Positions 32,171-43,718 of a DNA stretch of 64,000 bases are shown here, piece after piece. A program made the translations under genes and the position numbers. Location: NCBI GenBank assembly GCA_010279815.1, contig QEOQ01000658.1, forward strand, positions 238,723 to 302,722, read 5' to 3'. Position 1 is the stretch's first letter; each line of letters opens with the position of its first letter. The notes beneath the pieces were generated by a model that was given only the letters and a program-made list of their open reading frames with translations, did not search any database and was not told the DNA's origin. This DNA is from Brachionus plicatilis (taxonomy: Eukaryota > Rotifera > Eurotatoria > Ploima > Brachionidae).

Positions 32171-35100
32171 TTATAAAATTTGTATTCTGTTATTATCTTT
32201 ATCACAAACTAAAACATTTGAATTTTTGTTTATACACAACCCTTCAACTCCTTGAAACATTCCCGAGTCGATTCCCTTAGCGCCAAATTCAGCTATAAAG
32301 CGGCCATCATTTGCAAAGACTTGTATTCGAGAGTTTCCAGAGTCTGCCACCAAAATGCATCCTTCTTGGTCACAAGTAACGCCTCGTGGATATTTAAATT
32401 CACCAGATTTTGTTCCTTCGCGACCAAATTTGAACAAAAAAACACCATTTGTGTCAAACACTTGAATCCGGTGATTCATACAATCCGATACAAACACCTT
32501 GTTGTCATTAGTAACATGAATATAGCAGGGTTTATCTAAGCGGCCATTTTCTGATCCATAATGGCCGAATGAGCGCAAAAATTTTCCTGATGGGTTAAAC
32601 ACACAAATTCCTTTCGAAAAAAATAATTTAAAATTTAGAACAAAAAATGCTTTTTTTTTTCAAAAATCCTACTATCATTTTCTTTATCACAAACAAAAAT
32701 TTCCGAAATTTTATTCACCGCTATTCCCCATGGGTTGTTTAGCTGGCCAGGTTGATTACCTTGACCAGACGAAATTGATCTCAAATAGCGGCAATACCTG
32801 TCAAAAATTTGAATCCGATGATTGAGACGATCAACTACATAAACATTTGACATGGTGTCAATGTAAATTCCCGCCGGACTATTAAACTCTCCTTCTTTGG
32901 TTCCCATTGCGCCAAAACATCGACTAAATTTTCCCTCCTGGTCAAATATTTGAATTCTGTGATTACGAGAATCGGTGACCAAAATGTTGTTATTAAAAGA
33001 GTTTATGGCCAAGTCTAAAGGCCAATTAAATTCACCGTTCTCTTTGCCTTGTTTGCCGATTATTTTGACTGCTTTTTTTCTAAAGCCGTACTCCGTAATT
33101 CTAGGCTTGTTGGACACATTTGACAGAGTAGATGCTAGAAAATCTTGAGACTGTGACGTTTGTTCGATATCGGCAAAGCTAGATGGTTCATTTAACATAA
33201 CATTGAAAGTAAGAGGCGTTTTGGCTCTTGTTTGAGGCTTAACATTGTACAAAGCGTTCACATCTATAGACTTGACTGGTTCATTCAGAGTTTCAACGGG
33301 GTCCGTTGAAATTACGAAGGTTTTTGATCTTGTTATGGGTTTAGGAGTTGTGTCAGAGTGAATGTCCCTGCTTGATTGACTTGTCTGATTGTTTTGGTTT
33401 GTTGAGCTAAAATCTATGGCAAAACTTGCTGGCGCCTTGTTCCATGTAGCGCGTTGTCGATTACTGTGTATTTCGTTTGTGTTTACAGTGCTCGTATTTT
33501 GTTGTGAGATAGTGTCGTGGACGGGATCACGAGATAAGGAGCCTAATTTTTGCATCAAGCTTTTAAGCTCATTTAAATTGTTTGTGGAAAAAATTAGTCG
33601 ATTTTGACTTGATGTCAATCCATTGGGTTTATTAGGATTTTTCAAGTCATCCATGTAGAGTTGACATTGCTGTTTCATTTTTGCCAATTGATTTTCATTC
33701 ACTGCTTGACTTGTACTAACGAAATATTAAGAATTATTTTTTTTAAGCTAAATTGATTTTTGGAACTTAATAAAAATTTGAGCTTAAATTTTTCTAATAC
33801 ACTGAGAATATTTTTTAAAATTGTTCTTGACAATGATTTCATCGAATGAACAAATCCAATATGCACCAGACAAAATGAATTATATCTGAATATTTTTTAT
33901 AGATGAATAAAAATTTTATTGAAAATTTTTCCTTTTAAAAAAATTAATTTAACTAATTTAATGGAGAATAACAAAAAAAAAGTTTATTGAAAAAAAATTG
34001 ATAATTTTTTACTGTTTTACTTTGTAAGATAAAGGTAGAAATAAGTGTATTTCTTCAAAAAAGCGACTTAAATAAGAGCAATAAATCAGAAAATGTTAAT
34101 GTATATCCTACAAAAATAAAAAGATGAATTTACTAGATAAAAAATTAACTAAATTAATAAAAAGATACATATATAGAGGAAAAAATTTAAATTCTAAAAT
34201 TTTTTTTTAATAATTTGACAAATTTATTTAATGCTTTATAAATTGTAAATTAGTTCCTGAATTTCCATTTTGATTATATAAGTATATTTGATCAAATGTA
34301 GGTTAAAGAAATGCATCGAAATTCTCCTTGCTTGAGCATTTATTTATTTATTTGATAAAATTAACCTCCTAAGAAGGAGAAGTAGTACATAGAAAATTAA
34401 AGATTAAGTCAATGATGTAAGAAAATAGAAAAAAAAGAAGTAAGAAAATTGGAGATAAATTTAATTAAGTTAAATTTAAAAATGATCTATTCAGGGATCG
34501 ATATAGTTTATAATTAATTTATTTGTATTTCATAGTTTTATTTTTATTTTACTTATCCTTTTCTATCTTTCCTTTTTTTTCTTAATCTTCAAAAAAATAT
34601 TTTTATATAATGTTTGGTATTATTGTCTATTGTTTAACAAAAATATCTATTTGATTTCATCTTTTTATCTAATATAATTAATCCAATGCCAACAATAATT
34701 TTTTTACATTATTTATGATTCAAGAATTTTCTTTAAGCGAGAAACTTTTTGTACAAAAAAAAATTTCAAATACATGCTACTTTTTTATCAATTTTAAATT
34801 TTCTAGGTAAATCAACAGGCTAAGATTTAGAACCGTATTTTAATTTTTAATTAATTTTTTTTCCAATTTTCTTACAAAAAATAAATTTTAATTGTGCATG
34901 TCTAAATTGTATTTTAGATTTTTGAATTAATTAATTGTAAGTTAATGCAATACAAAAAAGTCTTTGGAATAAAATGTGAATTAATATATATGTGGCATAG
35001 TTTTTTGCCAGTAGATAAATCTTTTTTTTAGAAGACATTTTTAATAAATTATTGATTTAATTAGTAGATAATTTTTTACAGATTGAGTCTAACCCATTTT

Positions 35101-38100
35101 ATAGAAAGTAGTGAAAAGCATGTTGCAGAAAAAGTATCTTGATCGAAACGCGGACTTGGCAGCAACAAAGAAATTTTTAGTTAAGAGTCTAAAATTTCAT
35201 CAAGAGAATAGGCATTGCGTTACAATTGAGTCAAATTGAGAAACCGATTTGGCAAATATTTGCACCAAGACATTCAGTAGAAGGTCCGAATCGACGTCCG
35301 ATCTTTCAAAGGCTCAGTGTAAAGAGTTCAGTACAAAAAAGATGGTTGGATCTTGATTGAATGGAATAGAAAATTCATTCAAACTGCCCAGTTTAGACTA
35401 TAAGAGATCGAAGGCAATGCAAAACTAGTTAGAAAAAAAAAGCAATTCAAAGTAATTATTAAATGGTTTATTTCTCTCAACAAAATCTTATTTATGCACT
35501 TTTTTTAAAACTTTATTTTAATTAATTTTTTTTCTATATATTTTTATTCTGAACAAGTATTAGCTCAGTAGAGATAAACAAATAAATCAACAAAACGAAT
35601 TATCTACTGGCAAAAATTTGACCTATAAATAGGTCGTAGGTCATTTCCTTCGTTAGATCAGAGCAAACTAATTCGCTGCCTGTTTTGCATTTTAAACTTT
35701 GGCCATTAATTTCTCAGCTAAGAAAAAGTAAGGAGGTTGTGAAGTTCATTTCAATTGGATCGTTTCAATTCAGAAAAATTTGAATAACTTTTTTACTATA
35801 TGGAATAATTTAGTTCTGTAAAATGCTTAATGTTTAAGCAACTTTGCTTAATCTAAAAATATATGTCTGCAAAAACTCTGCTTTATAATTGCAAAGTTGA
35901 TTAGAATACTTTTTAATGGCATGCAAAATGCAGAAAATTGCAGAGTATTTTGCAGACCTATTTTACTTCACTAAGCAAATTTGCTTATAATTAAGCATTT
36001 TATAGATCTTAATTATCTCTTTTAGTAAAAAAGTTATTCAAATTTTTCTGAATTGAAACGATCGAATTGAAATTAACTTCACAACCCCGAAAAACAGATA
36101 ATTAAAGTTCATGATCAAATGTAAATTTCAAATCAAAATTTTTGGTTTTCGATTGAAAAAAAAGATACTTTTTATTCAATTATTTAATAATTAACAAATT
36201 CTCAATAACCAATTTGTGTAAAAACGTATTTGAATTCCTAAGGAAAGATTAAAAGATATTTGATAGAGAGAATACTTCTTTTATTTAACAGTTATCAAAA
36301 GTAGAAGATCTGACTCATATAAATTGCACTGAATATGATTTAGCATTCAGTGTTATTTTGATTGAATGGTGCCTTGAATGTAACAACAATGGACTAACCG
36401 GCTCGATAAAATTCTATTTTTATTTAATTGAATATTGTATGGATCTCCCTTTTCAACACAAAAAAATAACCATTCAACACAATTTCAAACGCTCAGCACA
36501 AAATGATTTCTTCTCAACACAAAAATTAAAATTTGGAAAGAATACTTTTAGCACAAAAATTAAAAATAAAATAAATGCATTCAACACAAAAATGGCTTGT
36601 AGGAAAAATTTTCAAAAAATTTATTCAAAATCTTATTTATTCAAGAACTGTTATAAAGTTGAGAGTTCTTTTTTCTTTAAGCTTCGGAATTTACTTTATT
36701 TCCCTAACTTCCACTTAAAAATATTATTAAACAAAATTTAAAATTAAAAGAAAATTTATTTTATTATAAATATTTTTGTGTCCAAAAAAAATTTCCTTTA
36801 AGAATTATTTTCAAACACAATTTTTTTGTGTTAAATGTTTTTTTTTTTGAATTTAATTTTTTGTGCTGAGAAGAAATCGAATTGTGTTGAATGTTTTTTT
36901 CATTGTGCTAATCAGAAATTGATTGTGCTGAAATAATATTCCCATATTGTATGTTGAATAATCTTAATCATTTTTTGTCTATAACAAACTGAATTTTTTA
37001 CTTAATTGTAAAATGGACATTTAATTTTCTATTAATTTTTATTTCAATTTGTCCACGGGACTTAAGCTTTAATTTAATTTTAAATAAATAAATAAATAAA
37101 TAAATAATAAATAACGAAACATTCTTAAACATAATTTGTTTAATCTTTAATTAGATACAAAATTATATGAATTTTAATCTGAAGTAAAAATAAAATCTGA
37201 ATCAATATTTCGAAATTTTGCAATCCGAAATTTAACTTTGTTTCGCTTTAATTTGTTTTAATTAATATTAAAATATCATTTAAAGTCATAATTATGTTTA
37301 ATTTTAAAACAAATTAAAGATTTCATCATCTTTATTATGATTTTAATCAATTAAGTTTTGATCATTTGATCATGATCATGAACTTTAAGTTGCCAAGAAA
37401 AACCATAATTTTTTGCTCATATTCATTTTGACTGTCAATACTAATAGAATTCATCTAAAACTCTAATAATAAATAGTGTCGAATTAAATAAATTAACCGA
37501 AAGGATTGCAGAATTTATTCTTTAAAAATTTTCTATTTTTTTTAAATAGACACACATAAGATACTCTTAGAAATTAAGTAATTTTAATTTTAAATGCAAA
37601 AAATTCAAAAATGAAAAAATGAGTAAAACAAATTCCTTAAATAATTAAATTAAATTTATGATACAATTCCAAATGATTAATATGAAACATTCAAATCAAA
37701 TTATCGAAAAGGTGATCAGCATAATTCAAATGAACGAATTTAATTTAAATAAAATTTAGGAAATGAAAAATTATTATTTCAATTTAATTTGTAAAAGATG
37801 AAAAGATTTCTTAAAAAATTACTCATTAATTTCCAAAACCAGGGCTCTAACCCGAACCCGACTGGCTGCACCCGCTTCTAATTTAGATGAGTTTTATTTA
37901 AAAAAGCGGTGTTATTATTGAAAATAGGGGCACCCAAACATCATTTGCCTTTAGTAAATACATTCAAAAAAAGAAAATCATTCTAAAGAAAAATATTGAA
38001 ATTAAAAAATTTAAATTCAATTATATTGAAATTCTACATTTTTAAGATATCTAAAATAAAATAAAACAATTAAGTTTTACTTGATAATTGATTCGGTTAG

Positions 38101-38781
38101 ATCGCAGAAATAATTTATTTCGACAGAATTGACTTCTGATATTGACATGGAAGTGGTATTTTCTTTTCTGTCTTCTGATTTTTTATAGAATTCAATTTCA
38201 TTTATCAAATCATTTTCTCTTTTCTTCAATTCAGCAATCAGCATTCTGAAGACACTAGAAATTTCCTGTTTTAATTCATTATACATAGGATTTTCTACCT
38301 AAAAATATTGAAAATACATTTTTTAGATAAGTCCCATAAAAATTCATACTTGCATTGGTACATTTTTAATCAAAGATTTGCGAAGATTATTTATTTTGAT
38401 TTTTATTTCGTTTTGGAGATGAGCTAAATGAATTCTTTTACAATTTTGGCAAAAATATTTTCCACAATCGGGACATTTCGTGTTTTGTCCTCTTCTCTCG
38501 CATTGAAAACAATTTGAAGGAACATTGTCAGAATCAAGCTCAAGAAATCGCAAGAGAGTTAAATTGTTTGGTAAAGCATCAACGCCTTGAAAAGGTAAAG
38601 TATGCACAGTGCGACATTCAGGACATTTAATACGGTTTGTAACTCTATCGGCTAAGTTGGTTAAACAAGGAGAAAGACAAAATGTGTGCTGACAAGGTAA
38701 TAGTTTTGGCTGTTTATATCGGTCCAAACAAATGGAACAAACCAATTGCTGCTGAAAAATGTTAAATGTATTATCAGGCAT
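32171..38781 (-). CDS. nhl-1: RING finger and NHL-repeat protein, nhl-1-like, 4 exons
   Basis: Exons on the minus strand: 38781-38350, 38298-38081, 33715-32673 and 32610-32171, all phases matching, 710 codons plus stop. The start is the ATG at 38781; the frame also extends upstream to a TTG. A C3HC4 RING finger occupies residues 15-56 (CSIC, CQHTFC, CPEC). FQGVDALPNNLTLLRFLELD follows, as in invertebrate nhl-1 proteins. A second zinc-binding, B-box-like segment (CFQC, CPDCGKYFC, CKRIH) comes next, then a coiled coil (exon 2), a Ser/Gln/Asn-rich linker, and about six NHL repeats from residue 425 to the end (NHRIQIFD, DRLNHRIQIFDR, DCMNHRIQVFD, DSGNSRIQVF, CDKDNNRIQIL). The RING predicts E3 ubiquitin ligase activity and the NHL propeller binds protein or RNA. 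The 4.4 kb second intron contains several mobile elements. Confidence 0.92.
34345..34400 (-). repeat. Retroposon-like 3' end with AAAT tail
   Basis: On the minus strand it reads TACTACTTCTCCTTCTTAGG, AGGTTAATTTTATC and then AAATAAATAAATAAATG. Confidence 0.4.
35108..35360 (+). pseudogene. Frameshifted coding relic, mobile-element type
   Basis: One frame reads KKYLDRNADLAATKKFLVKS then LKFHQENRHCVTIESN to a stop. From the same point another frame continues PIWQIFAPRHSVEGPNRRPI then FQRLSVKSSVQKRWLDLD to a stop. Both have amino-acid and codon patterns unlike the surrounding DNA. A retroposon-like tail follows about 200 bp downstream, so this may be the end of a non-LTR element. I cannot name the family. 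Confidence 0.4.
35564..35595 (+). repeat. Retroposon-like 3' end
   Basis: TTAGCTCAGTAGAGATAAAC followed by AAATAAATC; same end as at 25818-25852 (minus) and 55302-55336. Confidence 0.45.
35737..36084. mobile_element. Palindromic MITE, copy B (TTGTGAAG family)
   Basis: A 348-bp palindrome starting TTGTGAAGTTCATTTCAATT and ending AACTTCACAA. Its reverse complement is nearly the same as copy A at 25870-26224, for example in AGGTCTGCAAAATACTCTGC and GCATTTTGCATGCCATTAAA. It lies in intron 2 of the nhl-1-like gene. Confidence 0.8.
36442..36943. mobile_element. Foldback MITE with CAACACAAAA repeats
   Basis: The left half carries CATTCAACACAATT, TTCTCAACACAAAAATTAAA and similar blocks. The right half carries their reverse complements. 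Both flanks are the same 10 bp, ATATTGTATG (36432-36441 and 36944-36953), a probable target duplication of 8-10 bp. Terminal sequences GATCTCCC and GGGAATATT (complement) match only loosely. Confidence 0.7.
37056..37115 (+). repeat. (AAAT)n tail of a retroposon-like end
   Basis: CCACGGGACTTAAGCTTTAA, followed by AT-rich sequence and about six AAAT units. Confidence 0.35.
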
Positions 38782-40181
38782 TTTAATTAGCAACAAAGTA
38801 ATTTATGCTTCTCAATTACATGAAATTGTTCTCCAATTATTTAATATTAATAAATTAAATATTTTGGTAATCATGGTTACTGCATTTGCGTAAGAATTGT
38901 AATTCAAGCTTATTATGGCTTTTGGAGCCAACAAAAAGATTTCTTTTTATTTCCAATGGTAAAAGGTAATATTTTTCGTGCTTTAAAAAAAGTGACAAAA
39001 AATTTAAATTTTGAAAATAAAAATTTAACTAAATAAATAAAATAAAATTGAATTTAATCTTTTAATTTAGTCAATTGTCATTGATAACTTTTTATTTTTA
39101 TTTTTAAACTTTTTTTAAACATAGCCAAGATGGGCGTAATTAAGTGAAATAAATAAATAAATTTAAATGATTGAACTAATCACAATCTAAATAAAATAAG
39201 TGAATTTTTAAAAATTATTAAAATAATTATTTGTAAGGGCTTTGAAAACCTTACCCATTCTTCTTTTAATTTTATCATTTTTTCTATGAATAATTGATTT
39301 AATCATTTTAATTATAAAAATACAAATCTCTAGATTTTAAAAGCATTTAAATTTTAGAGTTGGTTGTAACATTATAAGCTTGCAATGTAAATCTTATTAA
39401 AGTGCTTTCTATACATAGGATTTTCATGCAAGTTCGGACTTAAAAGTATTTTTAAGAAAGTCCAAAAAATCAAGTCATTTTTAAGTTAAAATTAATGTTT
39501 GAATTTTTACCGCTCCATGCAGTCATAATCACGTTCACATAAATTTTTTACCATTTAAGTCAAAGTCACTAAAGTTAAAGTTAAGAATTGGACTTAAGGG
39601 TTGTGACTTTTTAATAGCTCTTTAAAAAGTTAATAATTGGACTCACTGTAAAGTAACGTAAAATAAAGGGTGAATAATTGATGATATGAAAAAATAAATG
39701 ACAGATTTTTTTAGACATATTTTAATTACAGCTTGCAGATCATCAGCAACTGATTTAAAGTTTGAATTCCTGTCTTAGCTTTTCAAAAGTCAAAGTCAAA
39801 GTCTGACATTGGCTTTAAAATTTTTAAAGGCTTTACTTTGTTTTTATTATAGGCCAGAATTTTGAAAAAAATAAACAAAGTAAAATAAAAAAAAGTGTTT
39901 TTATCTGTAATAAACATATTTTAAATCGAAATCAATCAATTTTTCTTCCAAAAAGAAATGAAAATCAAAAAATTTCATAAATTTTTGCATATATAAATTT
40001 ATTGTTTTCAATATTTGCAAAAAATAAAAAAATCCTAATTTTTTTGCTTTTAAAAAATAAACTAAAATATTGTAATTTTAGTTAATTTGAGGTAAATTGA
40101 TAAAAAAAAAGAGGAACATCATTGTAAATAGAAATATATCAAGTTTTTAATTTTATTTAAAAAAAAAATTTAGTAACAGGG
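38782..40181. other. Intergenic region upstream of the nhl-1-like gene
   Basis: AT-rich. It holds a retroposon-like end at about 39121-39165 (GCCAAGATGGGCGTAATTAA, then AAATAAATAAAT) and CAAAGTC/GACTT-rich stretches near 39.55 and 39.79 kb resembling the terminal repeats seen at 1-71. No coding segment is seen. Confidence 0.5.
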
Positions 40182-40765
40182 CTAACAAGCTGACATTGGG
40201 TTATTTAATTCGTCACTTTCACAAGGCAGAATTCTCTTGTAATTTCTATTTTTTACAATCAATTTTTTCTAAAATAAATTTAATTTATTAAATTAATTTA
40301 GTGAATAAATTTAATTTTTATACTTATTAAGTAAATAAAGGTTTATAGAGAGCAGAGCTAATTTTGTTTAATAATCAAAAGCAAAATATTTAATTTTTGA
40401 AGTAGTTAAAAATCGTTCAATCTAGAGAACATTTAACAGCAATCAGAATGTAATTCTGTTCGCTTTAAAACTACTTATTAACTTGAGATTTTAATAAAAA
40501 GCTCACTAAAAAATAACTCTGCTCATCATTTAACATTTTTTAGAAATCATAACTATCTACTTACAAAAAAATTTTCATCAAAGTTTGAATTAACATTGCT
40601 AGAATGTTTAAATAAATCATTCAATCGATTTCTAGCAGCATTATCTATCATTGATTCCAACAAAGTATTGACCAACTTCATTCGGTCTTGTTCCTGTTTC
40701 TGATAAGCTTCAGTTACAATGAGAACAATTGAAATTACGAATAAAAAACGATACAAATTCTTCAT
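40182..40765 (-). CDS. Small secreted protein, possible peptide-hormone precursor, copy 1
   Basis: Exons 40765-40565 and 40268-40182 (phase 0, intron GTAAGT...AG of 296 bp) encode 95 residues. The first 20 residues form a signal peptide (MKNLYRFLFVISIVLIVTEA). A polar helix-prone segment follows (QDRMKLVNTLLESMIDNAAR). The second exon encodes a basic stretch with a KR pair and then ILPCESDELNNPMSAC, ending on cysteine. Signal peptide, dibasic site and short C-terminal piece with two cysteines are what a neuropeptide or hormone precursor looks like. No known family is matched. NPMSAC faintly recalls NPISC of allatostatin C, but the cysteine spacing differs. A nearly identical copy lies head to head at 43719-45345. 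Confidence 0.7.
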
Positions 40766-41755
40766 TTTTTAATTTTTTGAAACTTGAACCTAAATTGCAA
40801 ACAATTTATAATAAAATTTTAATACGCATGAGTAGATCAATTTTTAAATGAATGTTTAAATTGTATTTAAAAAAAATATCATATTATTAGCCGCAAAACT
40901 TAAAATTTAATAGCTTAGATTAAATTTTCAAAAAAGGAACATAAATATGACATTTAAAGTATTGATCCTTTAATAGCCATGAAACCAAAGAGAAAAAAAT
41001 ATTTTGTTTATTTTTTTTTGCGTCTGGTAAAAATTTTGAGATTTTTTTTAAATTTAATAATAAAGCATTAGTAATAATTTTTTAATTTAATCATATTATG
41101 AATCATTATTTTTACAAAAGAAATCAAGTTTTTCCAGGAATTGGTTAGTTTTTAATTTTATTTGATTTTTATTAATATCATTGATGAGTATTTAAAAAAT
41201 TTTGATTTTATAAGTTTCCATTTTTCTTGCCAACAAAATCTATTAAATAATCATCTGAATTGTTCAAAGATCACAAAGAATGCTAATTAGAACATGATTT
41301 TTGTTGATTTAAAATTTTCGACAGTGCTGATTCAATTAATCTCGCATGAAAAATAAAATTTCTCATTGATTCTTGCTTTGATCGAATTGATTAAAGAACT
41401 AAACAAATCATGTCGCTTTGGGTTTTTTTTAATCAAGATAAATTTTATCTTTTGAAAATCCTAAACCTATAGTAAAATGGGGTAAATTCGATATTTCTTT
41501 TATTCAAAGAGGTCTAGGGGGTGGAAATTTAATTGGATTGATATTATTTGATAGGATTTAAAAAATTTAAACATTTCAGTCAATTTTGAAAAAAAAATTT
41601 ATTAAAATAAAAAACATGAAAGAAATATATACATTTAAAAATAATGAGGTTTGTTAACGGTTTAACCCAACGGTTGGGGTAAAAGTGATAAAATACAAAA
41701 AACAAATAAAAGATGAGTACAAAAAAATCACGAAATCAAATTAATTTATATTCTA

Positions 41756-41983
41756 TTATTTACATTTTTTCGAACAATAAAATTCACTTTTCGGATCAAA
41801 CTTTTTAGGTAGACATATAACACATGACCAGTCAGAGCATACTTCACACGAAATCCATTTAGATTGATTTATTTTATCGAAACCGAATTTTTGTTTACAC
41901 TTGAAACAATTTTTTTCATTTTTTAATCTCATATTTGGCTCTACTACTTGATATTTAAAATAGCTATCATAATAAAATAGAAA
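41756..41983 (-). pseudogene. PHD-like zinc-finger fragment, probably transposon-derived
   Basis: An open frame reads FLFYYDSYFKYQVVEPNMRL, then CFKCKQKFGF, WISCEVCSDWSCVICLPKKF, and finally FYCSKKCK with a stop. The pattern C-x2-C, C-x2-C-x2-W-x-C-x2-C, C-x3-C is a PHD/treble-clef-type zinc finger, often at the C-terminus of transposases. A possible AG acceptor precedes it at 41984-41985. No upstream exon was found. It could still be a live terminal exon. Confidence 0.45.
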
Positions 41984-43107
41984 CTTTCAATAATCAATTT
42001 ATTTTTATATAGAAATTCAAAACAAACCAATTAACGGTACAGCCCTAAAGTGAATTTTTTAAAAAACGTTTTTTTTTAATAAAAAGAGAACGGTTATCTC
42101 TATGAAAAAAACCGATTGAAAAAAATGAAATCAGGGTCAAAAATTACATAAAACAAAGGGTCATTGTCTAAGAAAAAATTTTTTTCAACAAGTTTTTTTT
42201 CGCAAGCGGTATCTATTTTATATATGGGGTTATTTTTACAATCAATTAAAAAAAATATATAATGGGATAGGTCTTATATCAATTGATTAATTTTTAGGAA
42301 AGAAAATAGAAAAATAGTCATTTTTTATTTGCGCAAAAAAATACTTTTAAAAAAAAAGTTATGTGAGATCAAACATGATAAACGATGATGAATTAATGTT
42401 TTATTCATCAATTAAAGAAAATTAATGATGGTATTTAACATATTCAAAAAATTTGTGCATGATTTTAAAGCTGCATTGAAATGTAACACTCAAATGAAAA
42501 GTGTTTTAAGCGTAAGCAAAAAAAAATAATAAGTATGAAAAAGCAATTCGAAAATTTGATATTTCTTTTTTTTTACCAAAAATAATTTTTCCTATTTTAG
42601 ACATGTCGGACATGAAAATGAACTTGATCAAGATAATTTAATGCCAATATTTTTTATGCAATATCAGATCACTTTAAAAAAAGAGATCGGATCCCATTCG
42701 AAGTTATTAAGAAAATCTCTGATTAAATCTTTATAATGCAAGTAATCTTTATCTTTACGAAATTTTAAAAAAACGGCAATTTACAAATTTAGTACAAAAA
42801 CTAAAAAGGTTAAAATTTTTTTCTAATTGTGCAAAAATGTTTCTGAAAAGAGTTCTATATTTTACAAATTTGAACAAACGAATTATAACCTCTGCAAAAA
42901 ATCTGCAATTTTCTCTAAAATGCACATCATCAAAAATTTTTGATTAAAATTTCGAATTATTCATAGAATAAATAAAATTTACAATAATAATTTTAGATTT
43001 TTTTCGTTTTACCATTTAGGATTTCTATTTAAAAATAAATTGTTTTAAAAAGCATATTTGTTAAGAAAATTGAATATTTATCAAGAGCATATTTATCAAG
43101 AGCAATG

Positions 43108-43330
43108 CACTCACAAGCAACGGTCTAGCAACTGACAAGAATAAAGAACAGGGAGAGCTTTTTGAAAAAAAGGGTGGTAAACGCGTGGAACAAATTACCG
43201 TCTGAAGTCTAATGCAAAATCTAAAAATGATTTCAAAAACAAACTTGATAATTATCTGAAGCTAAATTCAAAATTGAAACAAACAAAATTAAAAGGAACT
43301 ACAATCCAGCAACTTTTATTGATTCTATAA
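43108..43330 (+). pseudogene. LINE reverse-transcriptase C-terminal relic
   Basis: The first frame reads RIKNRESFLKKRVVNAWNKL then PSEV and a stop. Overlapping it, another frame reads NAKSKNDFKNKLDNYLKLNS. RVVNxWNxLPxEVVNAxSxxxFKxxLD is the conserved end of CR1/Jockey/I-type LINE reverse transcriptases. One in-frame stop upstream and one frameshift show it is dead. Confidence 0.7.
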
Positions 43331-43718
43331 AAAAATTTTATTTAAACAACTTTATAATATAAACTTTATAATAAACTTAACAATTTTATATTTATTGATA
43401 AATTTGATGGCGCAAAATTTATAACAATTAAGATGAAAAATTAAGAGCTGACTAATCATTAAATCATTAAATTAATTTAAATTTTTTTATATTAATTCAA
43501 ACTTTGCAAATAAGATTAAATTTTTTAGTGTCTTATTTCAGTTCCTTTTTTATTAAATTTAAATTTTAGCTAGTAATTTTAGATTTTCTGAAAAAAAATG
43601 ACTTTTTTTAAATTCAATTTTAATATTTTTAGCTTTATTATCTAATAGTTCGTTTTAAATTTAAATTTTAAGTATACACTCGTTTAAATTTTAGGTTCAA
43701 GTTTCAAAAAATTATAAA

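Larger units (their letters stand above)
33716..38080. other. Large intron 2 of the nhl-1-like gene
   Basis: It holds a minus-strand AAAT-tailed repeat end (34345-34400), a coding relic (35108-35360), a retroposon tail (35564-35595), two palindromic MITEs (35737-36084, 36442-36943) and another AAAT tail (37056-37115). A 127-codon frame at 36358-36741 is a by-product of the CAACACAAAA repeats. Confidence 0.7.
40766..43718. other. Spacer between the two head-to-head secreted-protein genes
   Basis: About 3 kb containing both promoters. It holds a PHD-like zinc-finger relic (41756-41983), sequence resembling pogo-type ends near 41470 (TAAAATGGGGTAAATTCGAT), half of a palindromic MITE (about 42770-42970) and a LINE relic (43108-43330). 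The homology between the two genes starts at TTAGGTTCAAGTTTCAAAAA, about 30 bp before each ATG. Confidence 0.6.

Noticed and set aside
36358..36741. 127-codon ORF with repeated STQK/NTK
   Set aside because: Produced by the CAACACAAAA repeats of a foldback element.
40182..40268. Calling the two-cysteine peptide allatostatin C
   Set aside because: The cysteines have 11 residues between them instead of 6, and only NPMSAC is loosely similar.
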